Below, piece after piece: positions 1 to 8,117 of a stretch of 62,636 nt of DNA (positions are counted from its first letter, which is position 1; every line of letters begins with the position of its first letter). The stretch lies in NCBI GenBank assembly GCA_025359215.1, contig JANYHE010000108.1:1-62636 (forward strand), in the 5' to 3' direction. The notes beneath the pieces were generated by a model. It worked only from the letters and a program-made list of their open reading frames with translations. It did no database searches and had not been told where the DNA came from. A program made the translations under genes and the position numbers. This DNA is from Hyphomicrobiales bacterium. Its GTDB lineage: Bacteria; Pseudomonadota; Alphaproteobacteria; Rhizobiales; Aestuariivirgaceae.

Positions 1-40
1 GAATTGTATCCCGAAGCTTTACGAAAAATTCTTGTTAGTT

Positions 41-177
41 CCTTCTCCCCTTGAGGGAGAAGGTGGATCGCGCCACTTTCTTGCGCGAGACGGATGAGGG
101 GTTGGTGGGTGCGGGGCCAACTGCCACCAACCCCTCATCCGTCGCTTCGCGCCACCTTCTCCCTCAAGGGGAGAAGG
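41..177. repeat. Palindromic repeat element, copy 1
   Basis: A 137-bp imperfect palindrome. Its outer arms read ccttctccccttgagggaga at the left and the reverse complement at the right, with an inner pair around gatgaggggttgg / ccaacccctcatc. A near copy lies at 48478-48612. It ends 9 bases beyond the agmatinase stop, so it could fold in the 3' end of that operon's mRNA and act as a terminator or mRNA stabiliser. It resembles the short palindromic intergenic elements known in many Rhizobiales. Mobility is inferred from the second copy; no transposase is present. Confidence 0.85.
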
Positions 178-185
178 GGATAATA

Positions 186-1181
186 CTATTTCCCCATCAC
201 AGCGCCACGAGCGCCTTTTTGGTAGGCTCGCAGGCAGATATATTCCATGATCAATCCTGCTGCGGCACCGGATGTAATCTCTGCGTGATCATAGGGTGGC
301 GACACTTCAACCATATCCATGCCAACGAAATTGATATTCGTCAGCTTACGGATGATTGATGCGGCTTGATGATAAGTGAGGCCACCAGGAATTGGCGTGC
401 CAGTGCCGGGGGCGGCTGAAGGATCAAGGCAATCAATATCAAACGTGAGATAGGCTTTTTGCTTGCCTACTTTCTGTTCAATGATCTTCACCACATCAGC
501 GGTTGTGCTTTCATGCACTTCATCAGCGTAAATGATGCGGAAGCCCATTGTGGTCTCACCAGTGAAGGTGGTTCGAATGCCAATTTGCACCGATTTTTCT
601 GGGTCAATCAGACCTTCTTTCACAGCATAGCCAAACATGGTGCCGTGGTCGATGCGGCCGCCATTGTCGATTTCCACATCACGGTGGGCATCAAAATGCA
701 CCAGCGCCAAGGGACCATATTTTTTATAATGAGCTTTGAGAATGGGATAGGACACATAATGGTCACCACCCAAAGCAATCATTTCTGCGCCCGAGGAAAT
801 GATTTCTGTTGCGTGCTTTTCTAAAGTCTCGGGGAAGTTTTCTTTCTTGCCCCAGTCAAAAAAGCAATCCCCATAATCCGTCACAGCAAGCGTATCGAAG
901 GGATCGAAGTTCCATGGCCAGAAGGGACCCCAGGCATTTTCAGCCGAAGCCTTTCTAATGCCCTCTGGGCCCATGCGAGTGCCAGAACGGTGTGACACAG
1001 CTTGATCAAAAGGCACACCGGTGATGGCAATATCAACGCCTGTTAAATCGCGGGTGTATTTGCGGCGCATGAATGAAAGCGCGCCTGCATAAGTGGCTTC
1101 CCAGTTGGTGCCTTTCAAGCTTTCACGGCGAAAAGCTTCATCGCCGGGGGTTCGCCCAAGCTTGTCCATTTCGAGGGCCAT
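186..1181 (-). CDS. speB: Agmatinase / ureohydrolase-family protein
   Basis: 331-residue ureohydrolase, expected to hydrolyse agmatine (or a related guanidino compound) to putrescine and urea in the cytoplasm. The binuclear manganese site is visible: GGDH at 138-141, DAHRD at 164-168 and DIDCLDP at 248-254. The ATG start follows CGGAG at good spacing, and the stop of the upstream ATPase gene lies just before it, so it is the last gene of the polyamine operon. Sitting behind a putrescine-type transporter supports a polyamine-linked substrate, but guanidinobutyrase or another guanidine hydrolase cannot be excluded from sequence alone. Confidence 0.88.
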   Translation of the reverse strand: MALEMDKLGRTPGDEAFRRESLKGTNWEATYAGALSFMRRKYTRDLTGVDIAITGVPFDQAVSHRSGTRMGPEGIRKASAENAWGPFWPWNFDPFDTLAVTDYGDCFFDWGKKENFPETLEKHATEIISSGAEMIALGGDHYVSYPILKAHYKKYGPLALVHFDAHRDVEIDNGGRIDHGTMFGYAVKEGLIDPEKSVQIGIRTTFTGETTMGFRIIYADEVHESTTADVVKIIEQKVGKQKAYLTFDIDCLDPSAAPGTGTPIPGGLTYHQAASIIRKLTNINFVGMDMVEVSPPYDHAEITSGAAAGLIMEYICLRAYQKGARGAVMGK

Positions 1182-1186
1182 TTATA

Positions 1187-2275
1187 TTACTCCGTTAAAA
1201 GAAGGGCATCGGTTGGGTTAAAATGCACCCAGATTTTTTGCCCGCGGTCCACGCCTGCACCACCGGTGCGGGTGTTGTTTTGCACATTGATGTGAAGATT
1301 AAGGCCATCAGCCGCATCGGCAACAATGTGGCTGGTGTCACCATAATAAGCCACGTCTCGCACTGTGGCGCGGGATTTGATGAGGCCTGCGCCTTTAGGT
1401 TCAGTGGTGCTAATTTTTAGCTTCTCTGGGCGGATGGCAACGGTGGCTTTATCACCACAAGATTTATCGCTGGTCACATCAATGTTGCCAAGACCATGGG
1501 TGAGGCATGAGACTTTTTTGCCGGTTTGCTTCAGCACAGCTGCTTCAATTAAGTTCACCTTGCCGATAAAATCTGCCACGAACCTGTTGCGCGGTTGCTC
1601 ATAAAGTTCGGCTGGCGTTGCAATTTGTTCAACTGCACCCTTGTTCATCACAGCAATGCGGCTGGCCATGGACAAGGCTTCATCTTGATCGTGCGTTACG
1701 ATGATGAACGTGATGCCCACAGTTTCCTGCAAACGCGTGAGTTCAAGGCGCATGTCATCACGCAACTTCGCATCAAGTGCAGAAAGCGGCTCATCAAGCA
1801 ACAACACCTTCGGGCGTTTTACCAGAGCACGGGCCAGAGCCACGCGTTGGCGCTGACCACCAGACATTTGATCAGGCTTGCGGGCTGCCAGATGAGAGAG
1901 CTTCACCATTTCCAAAGCTTCCGCAGTGCGGCGCTTGGTTTCATCAGCGGCCACGCCCGTGACCCGAAGTCCGTAAGACACATTGTCTTGCACGGTCATG
2001 TGCGGGAAAACGGCATAGGACTGGAACACCATGTTGGTGGGGCGCAAGTTTGGTGGGGTGAGCGCCATGTCTTCGCCGCCAATGAAAATCTGCCCTTCGC
2101 TTGGTGTGTCGAGGCCGGAGATCATGCGCAGCAGCGTGGTCTTGCCGCAACCTGATGGGCCGAGCAATGCGAAGAATTCATTTTGAGCAATATCGATGGA
2201 CACGTTATCGACGGCAGTGACACCACCGGGGTAGCGTCTTGATACATTGCGGATGGAGACGATGGGTGCAGACAT
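1187..2275 (-). CDS. potA: Spermidine/putrescine ABC transporter ATP-binding protein
   Basis: 362-residue ATPase of a PotA/PotG-type importer. Walker A GPSGCGKTT is at 39-47, Q-loop Gln at 85, ABC signature MSGGQ at 137-141 and Walker B LLLDEP at 158-163. A C-terminal extension of about 120 residues fits the TOBE regulatory domain of this subfamily. It starts at an ATG preceded by AAGGA. It follows the potC-like permease gene by 9 bases and precedes agmatinase by 5, within one leftward operon. It should energise uptake of polyamines through the two permeases encoded upstream. Confidence 0.92.
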   Translation of the reverse strand: MSAPIVSIRNVSRRYPGGVTAVDNVSIDIAQNEFFALLGPSGCGKTTLLRMISGLDTPSEGQIFIGGEDMALTPPNLRPTNMVFQSYAVFPHMTVQDNVSYGLRVTGVAADETKRRTAEALEMVKLSHLAARKPDQMSGGQRQRVALARALVKRPKVLLLDEPLSALDAKLRDDMRLELTRLQETVGITFIIVTHDQDEALSMASRIAVMNKGAVEQIATPAELYEQPRNRFVADFIGKVNLIEAAVLKQTGKKVSCLTHGLGNIDVTSDKSCGDKATVAIRPEKLKISTTEPKGAGLIKSRATVRDVAYYGDTSHIVADAADGLNLHINVQNNTRTGGAGVDRGQKIWVHFNPTDALLLTE

Positions 2276-2284
2276 GGTTGATCC

Positions 2285-3127
2285 TTAATGGCCCGTCTTC
2301 GAAGGGGCTTGTAGTTTCATAGCAATGAGAGTGGCGGCCAAAGTGATGACGATGAGCACGGTTGAGGCGGCATTGATTTGCATATCGACACCGCGTTTCA
2401 CCATGCCATAAATTTTTACGGGGAAAGTGACTGAGCCGGGACCCGACGAAAACAGCGTGATCACGAAATCGTCCAGTGAAAGCGTGAAGGCCAGCAGCCC
2501 ACCTGCCACGAGGCTTGGCGCCATAAACGGCACCAACACATTGGTGAAAGTTTGGAGTTCGGTTGCGCCTAAATCTTTTGAGGCTTCTTCGAGTTGGCGG
2601 TTAAAACCTTGAAGCCTTGCCCGCACCACAACGGCCACAAACGGAAAACAAAAGGCAATGTGAGCGAAGACGATGTTGATAAGGTTAAAGGGCCAAATCC
2701 AATCACGCACCCCTGCCATCATGCCTGTGTAGTTAAAGAACATTGCCAATGAAATTCCCATGCAAATTTCAGGCACCACGATGGGCAAGGCCACAAAGCC
2801 TTCATAGATATTTTTAAATGGAAATTTGAATCGCCACAATGTGAGCGCCGTCATCGCACCGAAAATGGTGGAGAAGACTGTCGAGAGAATGGCAATGGTA
2901 ATTGAATTGGTGAGTGCTGCGAAGATGGCTTCATTGTGCCATGCTTTCACATAGTTCATGAATGTGAAGCCATGCCACACGCCACTTTTATCGACGTTAA
3001 ATGAAAACACGATGAGCGATGCAATTGGCGCATAAAGAAATATCAAAACCAAACCAAACAGAATGATAATCCACGGTCTGCGCGCATATTCCAATGGGCC
3101 TTGGCCGGGTTTTAAAGGCGTGCTCAT
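2285..3127 (-). CDS. potC: Polyamine ABC transporter permease (PotC/PotI type)
   Basis: 280-residue inner-membrane permease with about six hydrophobic segments. The coupling-helix (EAA loop) region around EEASKDLGATELQTF fits PotC/PotI proteins. Its ATG overlaps the stop of the preceding permease gene in an ATGA arrangement, which indicates translational coupling. It forms the second half of the heterodimeric channel of the polyamine importer. Whether putrescine or spermidine is preferred is not visible here. Confidence 0.9.
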   Translation of the reverse strand: MSTPLKPGQGPLEYARRPWIIILFGLVLIFLYAPIASLIVFSFNVDKSGVWHGFTFMNYVKAWHNEAIFAALTNSITIAILSTVFSTIFGAMTALTLWRFKFPFKNIYEGFVALPIVVPEICMGISLAMFFNYTGMMAGVRDWIWPFNLINIVFAHIAFCFPFVAVVVRARLQGFNRQLEEASKDLGATELQTFTNVLVPFMAPSLVAGGLLAFTLSLDDFVITLFSSGPGSVTFPVKIYGMVKRGVDMQINAASTVLIVITLAATLIAMKLQAPSKTGH

Positions 3128-3996
3128 GCGTCAACCCCTTTTGAACGGCCCGCAACCAGCGCACGGATGACCAAGGCGATGAAAGTGGCATAAAGGAGGA
3201 TGAATGAAAGAGCTGCGCCAAACGGCCAGTTGTTGGCTTCGAGAAATTGGTTTTGAATTGCGTTGCCAATAGTCCAATTGTTGGGGCCGCCCAAAATATC
3301 AGAGGTGAGGAATGTTCCGAGGCAAGGGATATAAACTAGAATAATTCCTGTGATTACACCAGGCAAGGTGAGTGGCCAAGTGACACTCCAAAAAGTTCGC
3401 GCTTGAGACGCGCCAAGATCAAGGCTGGCTTCGAGATAAGATCGATCAAGCTTTTCAATTGTCGAATACAGCGGCAACACCATGAAAGGTAGATAAACAT
3501 AAACAAGGCCCATGATTACGGCAGTTGTGTTGTTGAGCATCTCATAGGGGCCAAGACCAATGAGGCCCACAGTTTGATTGACAACACCTGTTGATCGAAA
3601 AATTGAATAAAGTGCATATGTGCGAATGAGCAAGTTAATCCAGAACGGCAGGATCAATAGCAGCAATAATATGGGACGCCATTTTGGTGCGGCAAAACAA
3701 ACGGCCATCGCCAAAGGATAAGCCAGTATCAGGCACACAAATGTGGCAATCGCACTGGTCCAAATGGCGCGCCATAACAACACCAGATAGCTAGTGCCGG
3801 CGGAGGCAATATAATTGCCGAACGTATTGAAATAGTCGTAGGCCGTAGTGGACGTCTCGCCATTGACAATGGCTTTGGATGAAAAACTCAACACAAAAAG
3901 AAAAGCCATGGGAATAATAAAAAACACCAAAAGCCAAAGGCTCCCCGGTGTTGCGAGCGTTAGAAATACACGCTTGAATTCTTTCCAATCATCCAA
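3124..3996 (-). CDS. potB: Polyamine ABC transporter permease (PotB/PotH type)
   Basis: 290-residue inner-membrane permease with about six membrane segments and the EAA-like loop (LEASLDLGASQARTF). The start is a TTG at 3996 preceded by AGGGGCG at suitable spacing. A nearby ATG four bases inside is out of frame, so the TTG is the only reasonable start. It overlaps the next permease by four bases. It is separated from the binding protein gene upstream by 108 bases holding a strong hairpin, which may lower its expression relative to the binding protein. Confidence 0.9.
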   Translation of the reverse strand: MDDWKEFKRVFLTLATPGSLWLLVFFIIPMAFLFVLSFSSKAIVNGETSTTAYDYFNTFGNYIASAGTSYLVLLWRAIWTSAIATFVCLILAYPLAMAVCFAAPKWRPILLLLLILPFWINLLIRTYALYSIFRSTGVVNQTVGLIGLGPYEMLNNTTAVIMGLVYVYLPFMVLPLYSTIEKLDRSYLEASLDLGASQARTFWSVTWPLTLPGVITGIILVYIPCLGTFLTSDILGGPNNWTIGNAIQNQFLEANNWPFGAALSFILLYATFIALVIRALVAGRSKGVDA

Positions 3997-4063
3997 AATT
4001 ATTCGCCCCTACCTTGCGATCTTCATGCCGCACGTGATGACTTTAACCGAAACCCATTATATG

Positions 4064-4090
4064 GCAAGGGCGGCCTTGGGCCGCCCTTGC
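4064..4090 (-). promoter_or_regulatory. Intercistronic hairpin between potF and potB
   Basis: A perfect 12-bp inverted repeat (gcaagggcggcc / ggccgcccttgc) with a 3-base loop, in the 108-base gap between the binding protein stop and the permease start. On the minus strand it has no T-run, so it is not a typical rho-independent terminator. Such stem-loops after binding-protein genes in ABC operons are known to protect the upstream mRNA and produce excess binding protein over membrane components. That role is inferred here. Confidence 0.75.
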
Positions 4091-4104
4091 ATGGTTGTTT
4101 TGCC

Positions 4105-5190
4105 TTAAGCGGCTTGAACCGCCGTCCAAATTTCTTCACGGGCAGCGGTTGCATCTTCACCCAGATATTTGCTGGGCTCGGCTTTTTTCAATTGCTCTGC
4201 TGATGGGAAAATGATCGGATTATTTTTGTAATCATCGCTCATCTTGGCTTTGGCCGCGGCATTGGGTGTTGGATAATGGATCGTATCTAACAGCTTTGCA
4301 TTCACATCGGCATCGCAAATGTAATTGATATAGGCGTGAGCGTTTTCAGGGTGTGGTGCACCCTTGGCAATGGCCATTGTGTCCTGCCAGCGGTTGCCGC
4401 CCTCTTTCGGCAACGTGTAATCTAAGTCTTTTGAAGGATCATTGTTGATTTGGCCGAGCACATCGCCAGAATAATCAGAGCACACATCCACGTCGCCAGA
4501 GGCCAACAAGCTGTCACCGTTATCTTTGGCAAACAGTTTGATATGCTTCTTTGCTGAAATCAGCAGGTCTTTGGCTTTGCCAAGTTCGGTGGCGTTTGTT
4601 GAATTCCAGCTATAGCCCAAATATTGAAGCGCGCTGCCCAATGCATATTCTTGGTCGGCTTGAATGGAGATGCGGCCATCATAATCGGAGGAATCTAGCA
4701 ATGCTTTCCATGAATCTGGCGCACCGTTTTTAGCCTTGGATTTGCGATAGCCAATGCCAAATGTGCCCCATACATAAGCCAAGGAATATTTGCGACCGGG
4801 ATCAAATTCTTCGTCCATGAAAGCTGGATCATAGTTTTTGATGTTTGGAATTTTACCATGATCAAGCGGCGTCAACATATCGGCTTTGACCATGCGTTCA
4901 ATCCAGTTGCCTGATGGGATGACCACATCATAGCCAGGGTTGCCGGCTTTCAACTTGGCGAACAATTCGTCATTGCTGCCATAGAGATCAAGCTTCACTT
5001 CCACGCCAGTAGCAGCGTTGAAATCGGCCAAGGTGTTTTCACCCAGATAAGAATCCCAGCTGTAAAGATTCATTTTCTTCTCTTCAGCAGCCATCGACTT
5101 ATAGGGCAATAATGTGATGCCAATGGCAACGCTGGTGCCTTTAAGAAGCTGGCGACGATTGGGGCGGAAGTTTGAATTTAGAATGCTCAT
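4105..5190 (-). CDS. potF: Periplasmic polyamine-binding protein (PotD/PotF family)
   Basis: 361-residue solute-binding protein of the spermidine/putrescine family, expected to deliver polyamines to the permeases encoded downstream. The N-terminus carries a twin-arginine-like signal (RRQLLKG near residues 12-18, then a hydrophobic stretch ending around SMAAE), suggesting Tat export. The mature start with LYSWDSYLGENTLADF is typical of PotD/PotF proteins. The ATG follows AGGGATTAAACA. It lies between the aminotransferase gene and a hairpin before the permeases. The putrescine assignment rests on the neighbouring aminotransferase and agmatinase. Confidence 0.9.
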   Translation of the reverse strand: MSILNSNFRPNRRQLLKGTSVAIGITLLPYKSMAAEEKKMNLYSWDSYLGENTLADFNAATGVEVKLDLYGSNDELFAKLKAGNPGYDVVIPSGNWIERMVKADMLTPLDHGKIPNIKNYDPAFMDEEFDPGRKYSLAYVWGTFGIGYRKSKAKNGAPDSWKALLDSSDYDGRISIQADQEYALGSALQYLGYSWNSTNATELGKAKDLLISAKKHIKLFAKDNGDSLLASGDVDVCSDYSGDVLGQINNDPSKDLDYTLPKEGGNRWQDTMAIAKGAPHPENAHAYINYICDADVNAKLLDTIHYPTPNAAAKAKMSDDYKNNPIIFPSAEQLKKAEPSKYLGEDATAAREEIWTAVQAA

Positions 5191-5232
5191 TGTTTAATCC
5201 CTAGTGATTAGTATGTTGATCCCACGTGGTGC

Positions 5233-5254
5233 GTGGCGGTTGTTTCCCCGCCAC
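5233..5254 (-). promoter_or_regulatory. Stem-loop between aminotransferase gene and potF
   Basis: A 7-bp inverted repeat (gtggcgg / ccgccac) with an 8-base loop, downstream of the aminotransferase stop and upstream of potF. No T-run follows on the minus strand. It could be a weak processing or attenuation site; the function is not demonstrable from sequence. Confidence 0.4.
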
Positions 5255-5278
5255 TTCACCCTAAACTATAGACCTAAA

Positions 5279-6664
5279 TTAGGCCATTTCGCCACTAACA
5301 TCTGCGTAAGTCTTATCAAGTGCGATGCGTGCCAATCGGAACAATTCATCGATTTCCTTTTTGGTGATGCAGAACGGTGGTGCCAGTACCATGGTGTCCC
5401 AACAGGCGCGCATGATCAGATTGGTTTGGAAGCAATGATCGCGGCAGATGGTGCCAACACGGCCTGAATCATGGAAACGGGCCCGCGTCTTTTTGTTTGA
5501 ACTGAGTTCAATAGCACCAATCAAACCCACCGAGCGCACTTCGCCCACAATCGGGTGGTCGGCTAAGCTTTGTAAGCCAGCCGCAAAATAGGGCGCTAGT
5601 TCACGCACCCTGCCAACCATATTTTCCGTTTCAATCAGTTCGATATTCTTCAGAGCAACTGCGGCAGCCACGGGGTGGCCGTCATAGGTCATGCCGTGGT
5701 TGAAATCGCCACCTTTTTCGAAAAACGGTTTGGTAAGTTTGTCGGAGAATGCCACAGCACCTATTGGCAAATAGCCTGAGGACAAGCCCTTGGCCATGTT
5801 GATGATATCAGGTTCAAAGCCGAAAGTTTCAAAGCCAAACCAATTGCCAGTGCGGCCAAAACCGCAGATGACTTCATCAGAAACAATCAAAATCTCATAT
5901 TTTTTGCATATGCGCTGCACTTCTGGCCAATAGGTGGAGGGTGGAATGAGCACGCCTGCGGCACCCTGAATGGGCTCGCCAATAAATGCGGCCACATTTT
6001 CTGGCCCCAATTCCAGAATTTTCTTCTCAAGGTCGGCAGCGGCATCCATGCCAAAATCTTCGGGTGATTTGTCTCCGCCAAAATCAAACCAATAAGGCTG
6101 TTGCACATGGTGGAAGCCGGGCAATGGTGTGCCGCCCTGCTCATGCATTCCAACCATGCCACCCAAATTTGATGCAACCATAGTGGAGCCATGATAACCG
6201 CGACGACGCCCAATAAAGTGCTGGCGATAAGGTTTGCCCATCACCTTCCAATAATGGCGAACAAAGCGCACAATCGTGTCATTGCCTTCAGAGCCAGAAT
6301 TGGTGAAAAACACATGTTGGAAACGCTCGGGCAACAGTGATGAAATTTTGGCCGCGAGCTCAGTTGCGGGCACCGTGGTGGTTTTGAAAAACGTGTTATA
6401 ATATGGCAAATCAAGCATTTGCTTATAAGCGGCTTCAGCCAATTCTTTGCGGCCATAGCCCACATTCACGCACCACAAGCCAGACATGCCGTCGAGGATT
6501 TTGTTGCCCTTGCCATCCCAAATCCACACGCCATCACCATGGGTGATCACCCGTGGGCCGCCTGCTGCGTGAAACGATTTGTGATCAGTAAAGGGATGAA
6601 AATGGTGAGCGATATCGGCTTTGACGATTTCTTCGAGATTTATGTTCTTAGGTTGTGCGTTCAT
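5279..6664 (-). CDS. spuC: Class III aminotransferase, putrescine/polyamine-pyruvate type
   Basis: 461-residue PLP-dependent aminotransferase of the omega-amino-acid:pyruvate / putrescine:pyruvate group. Visible features are the Ser-Gly-Ser-Glu cofactor phosphate motif near 123-126, SDEVICGFGRTG near 262-273 with Asp263 contacting the pyridine nitrogen, and the Schiff-base lysine K292 in AKGLSSG. The reading frame extends 45 codons upstream, but the ATG at 6664 is preceded by CCGGAG seven bases away and begins the conserved region. As first gene of the polyamine operon it probably converts putrescine to 4-aminobutanal. Other omega-amine substrates are possible. Confidence 0.82.
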   Translation of the reverse strand: MNAQPKNINLEEIVKADIAHHFHPFTDHKSFHAAGGPRVITHGDGVWIWDGKGNKILDGMSGLWCVNVGYGRKELAEAAYKQMLDLPYYNTFFKTTTVPATELAAKISSLLPERFQHVFFTNSGSEGNDTIVRFVRHYWKVMGKPYRQHFIGRRRGYHGSTMVASNLGGMVGMHEQGGTPLPGFHHVQQPYWFDFGGDKSPEDFGMDAAADLEKKILELGPENVAAFIGEPIQGAAGVLIPPSTYWPEVQRICKKYEILIVSDEVICGFGRTGNWFGFETFGFEPDIINMAKGLSSGYLPIGAVAFSDKLTKPFFEKGGDFNHGMTYDGHPVAAAVALKNIELIETENMVGRVRELAPYFAAGLQSLADHPIVGEVRSVGLIGAIELSSNKKTRARFHDSGRVGTICRDHCFQTNLIMRACWDTMVLAPPFCITKKEIDELFRLARIALDKTYADVSGEMA

Positions 6665-7256
6665 GGCGGTGCTCCGGATACGGTTAAGTGACCACGAACG
6701 TGTCGTGGGCCTTCTGGTCAGATCGGGTGCGAAAGTGCTAAGGCTTGAAACCAATGCGGGCGCAATTGACCATAACGTCATCACGCAAAGTACGGCCAAA
6801 AATGGTCGAATTATTCAGCATTGTTAAAGTATGGCACGGCGGTTGATGGAAAGCAAATGCGTTCCATTCAACTAAAATTTATTTTCATAAAATAGGAATA
6901 TAACGCTTGACACCGTGCGGTCACCCTGCTAGTTATTTCTATACTCCATAACTCTGCCTCAACAATAGCTGTGCAAGCTCACGACAGCGACGTGGAGGTT
7001 TTGCGTGTTATGTAAGGAGTGGGTCAGTTTGAATTTCCGCTTTTGGTCCCTAAGCGGACATTTATTCTACATAGCGGATCCAACGCTCATGACCCGAAGC
7101 GGACATGGACCCTGCAGTATAGCAGTCGAGTTTAAGGTTGGGGGGAAAACGCCATGGGCGTTTTTATTATGCGGGCGTTATGCTCTCCCCGTGAGAGCGA
7201 ACGGCCACCAGAAACGGCCCTATGCAAAGTCGTCTACCGTGCGTAAAATAGAGTCT
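6665..7256. other. Long noncoding gap with short repeats and hairpins
   Basis: 592 bases without a supported gene. It holds a TTGACA hexamer at 6907-6912 with no convincing -10 partner. Two exact copies of aagcggacat occur at 7052-7061 and 7097-7106. There is a stem ccgctt/aagcgg (7037-7057) and a compact hairpin aaaacgcc-atg-ggcgtttt followed by T (7146-7165) that resembles an intrinsic terminator on the plus strand. An open frame enters from 7005 but has no credible start before 7257. This may be the boundary of an acquired segment. Confidence 0.5.
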
Positions 7257-7928
7257 ATGAGAAAATTACCTATAAAAACCAGCGGCGAGATAGGCTCCAC
7301 TACGATTACTGCGACACCGGAAGGCCAGACTGCCGAGATCGTTCATACCGAGCTTCCCCTCACGAAAGAGGGGCTCGAACAGTTTTTTGGATCACGGTTC
7401 GTAACTACGTTTAATGAGACGCGGCCTCTCGGAGAGTTCGTTGATATCACAAACCTTGAGCAAAACGATACCAACGACCTAGACTTCAAGATCACCTGCA
7501 CTGCTGCGGACTATATGGAACTGGCTGAACTAAATCCTCGGTCAGAGACATTCGGACGATATGCACTTCGCGATGGTAAGCTAAACGTTTATGAATATGC
7601 GAAATGGATATTTAACCGGCTAATAAAGAAAAAAGCACTTTCGTATGGTCCCGCCGTCGCCAGCCGAACGATTTTGTTGGTTTACGTGACGTACTGGCAA
7701 TTCCGTCCCAGTGAGCGCGTGATTGAATGCATTCAGAGCCATATCCAGGTGCACGGCTGCACCTTTGCCGCAGTTTTTGTCTTAGTGACAAACGGCAATG
7801 ATCTTCGCGTCCTTGCGCTCGCCCATCCCGTCAACTTGTGGAAATTGGCCAAGCCTTCTGCCTATGCTGCATTCAAGTACTGGAATTTACCTCCTGGACA
7901 ATCCACATGGACCATTCCGACGTCCTGA
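7257..7928 (+). CDS. Hypothetical protein, isolated accessory gene
   Basis: I do not recognise a named family. The likely product is 223 residues from the ATG at 7257. It has no signal peptide or membrane segment. A block with NDTNDLDFKIT (70-80) then YMELAEL (86-92), followed by a hydrophobic strand TILLVYVTYW (138-147) and FAAVFVLV (170-177), gives an alternating strand/helix pattern. A distant nuclease-like fold with D76 and E88 as acidic residues is possible but speculative; the lysine expected in a PD-(D/E)xK core is not in the usual place after E88. The gene stands alone between two operons facing away or toward it, which suggests horizontal acquisition. Confidence 0.6.
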   Translation: MRKLPIKTSGEIGSTTITATPEGQTAEIVHTELPLTKEGLEQFFGSRFVTTFNETRPLGEFVDITNLEQNDTNDLDFKITCTAADYMELAELNPRSETFGRYALRDGKLNVYEYAKWIFNRLIKKKALSYGPAVASRTILLVYVTYWQFRPSERVIECIQSHIQVHGCTFAAVFVLVTNGNDLRVLALAHPVNLWKLAKPSAYAAFKYWNLPPGQSTWTIPTS

Positions 7929-8117
7929 ACGGAGTAACCAGTCGCCGGATATGTTCGCATTGGATTCAATTTTCTGAGCCGCGTTGGTCACTTCCGTTCT
8001 TGGCCCAAAGCAGCCAATTTGGATACTGGAATCCTGCTTCTGCAATTGGGAACGATGCGGACACACCAGAGCAGTGACGAAGTTCACTCTTTCGAAATTC
8101 AGACTGACCCCGTGCAG

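Noticed and set aside
41-177. CRISPR-like repeat array
   Set aside because: It is a single large palindrome with no regular spacers.
51-359. Open frame on the plus strand across the left end
   Set aside because: It is read through the palindromic element and the antisense of agmatinase; it has no family resemblance.
6907-6945. TTGACA followed by TATACT as a promoter
   Set aside because: The spacing is about 27 bases, too long for a sigma-70 promoter; other -10 candidates are poor.
7838-8087. Short overlapping frames on both strands after the hypothetical gene
   Set aside because: No ribosome-binding sites or family features; they overlap each other and the end of the hypothetical gene.
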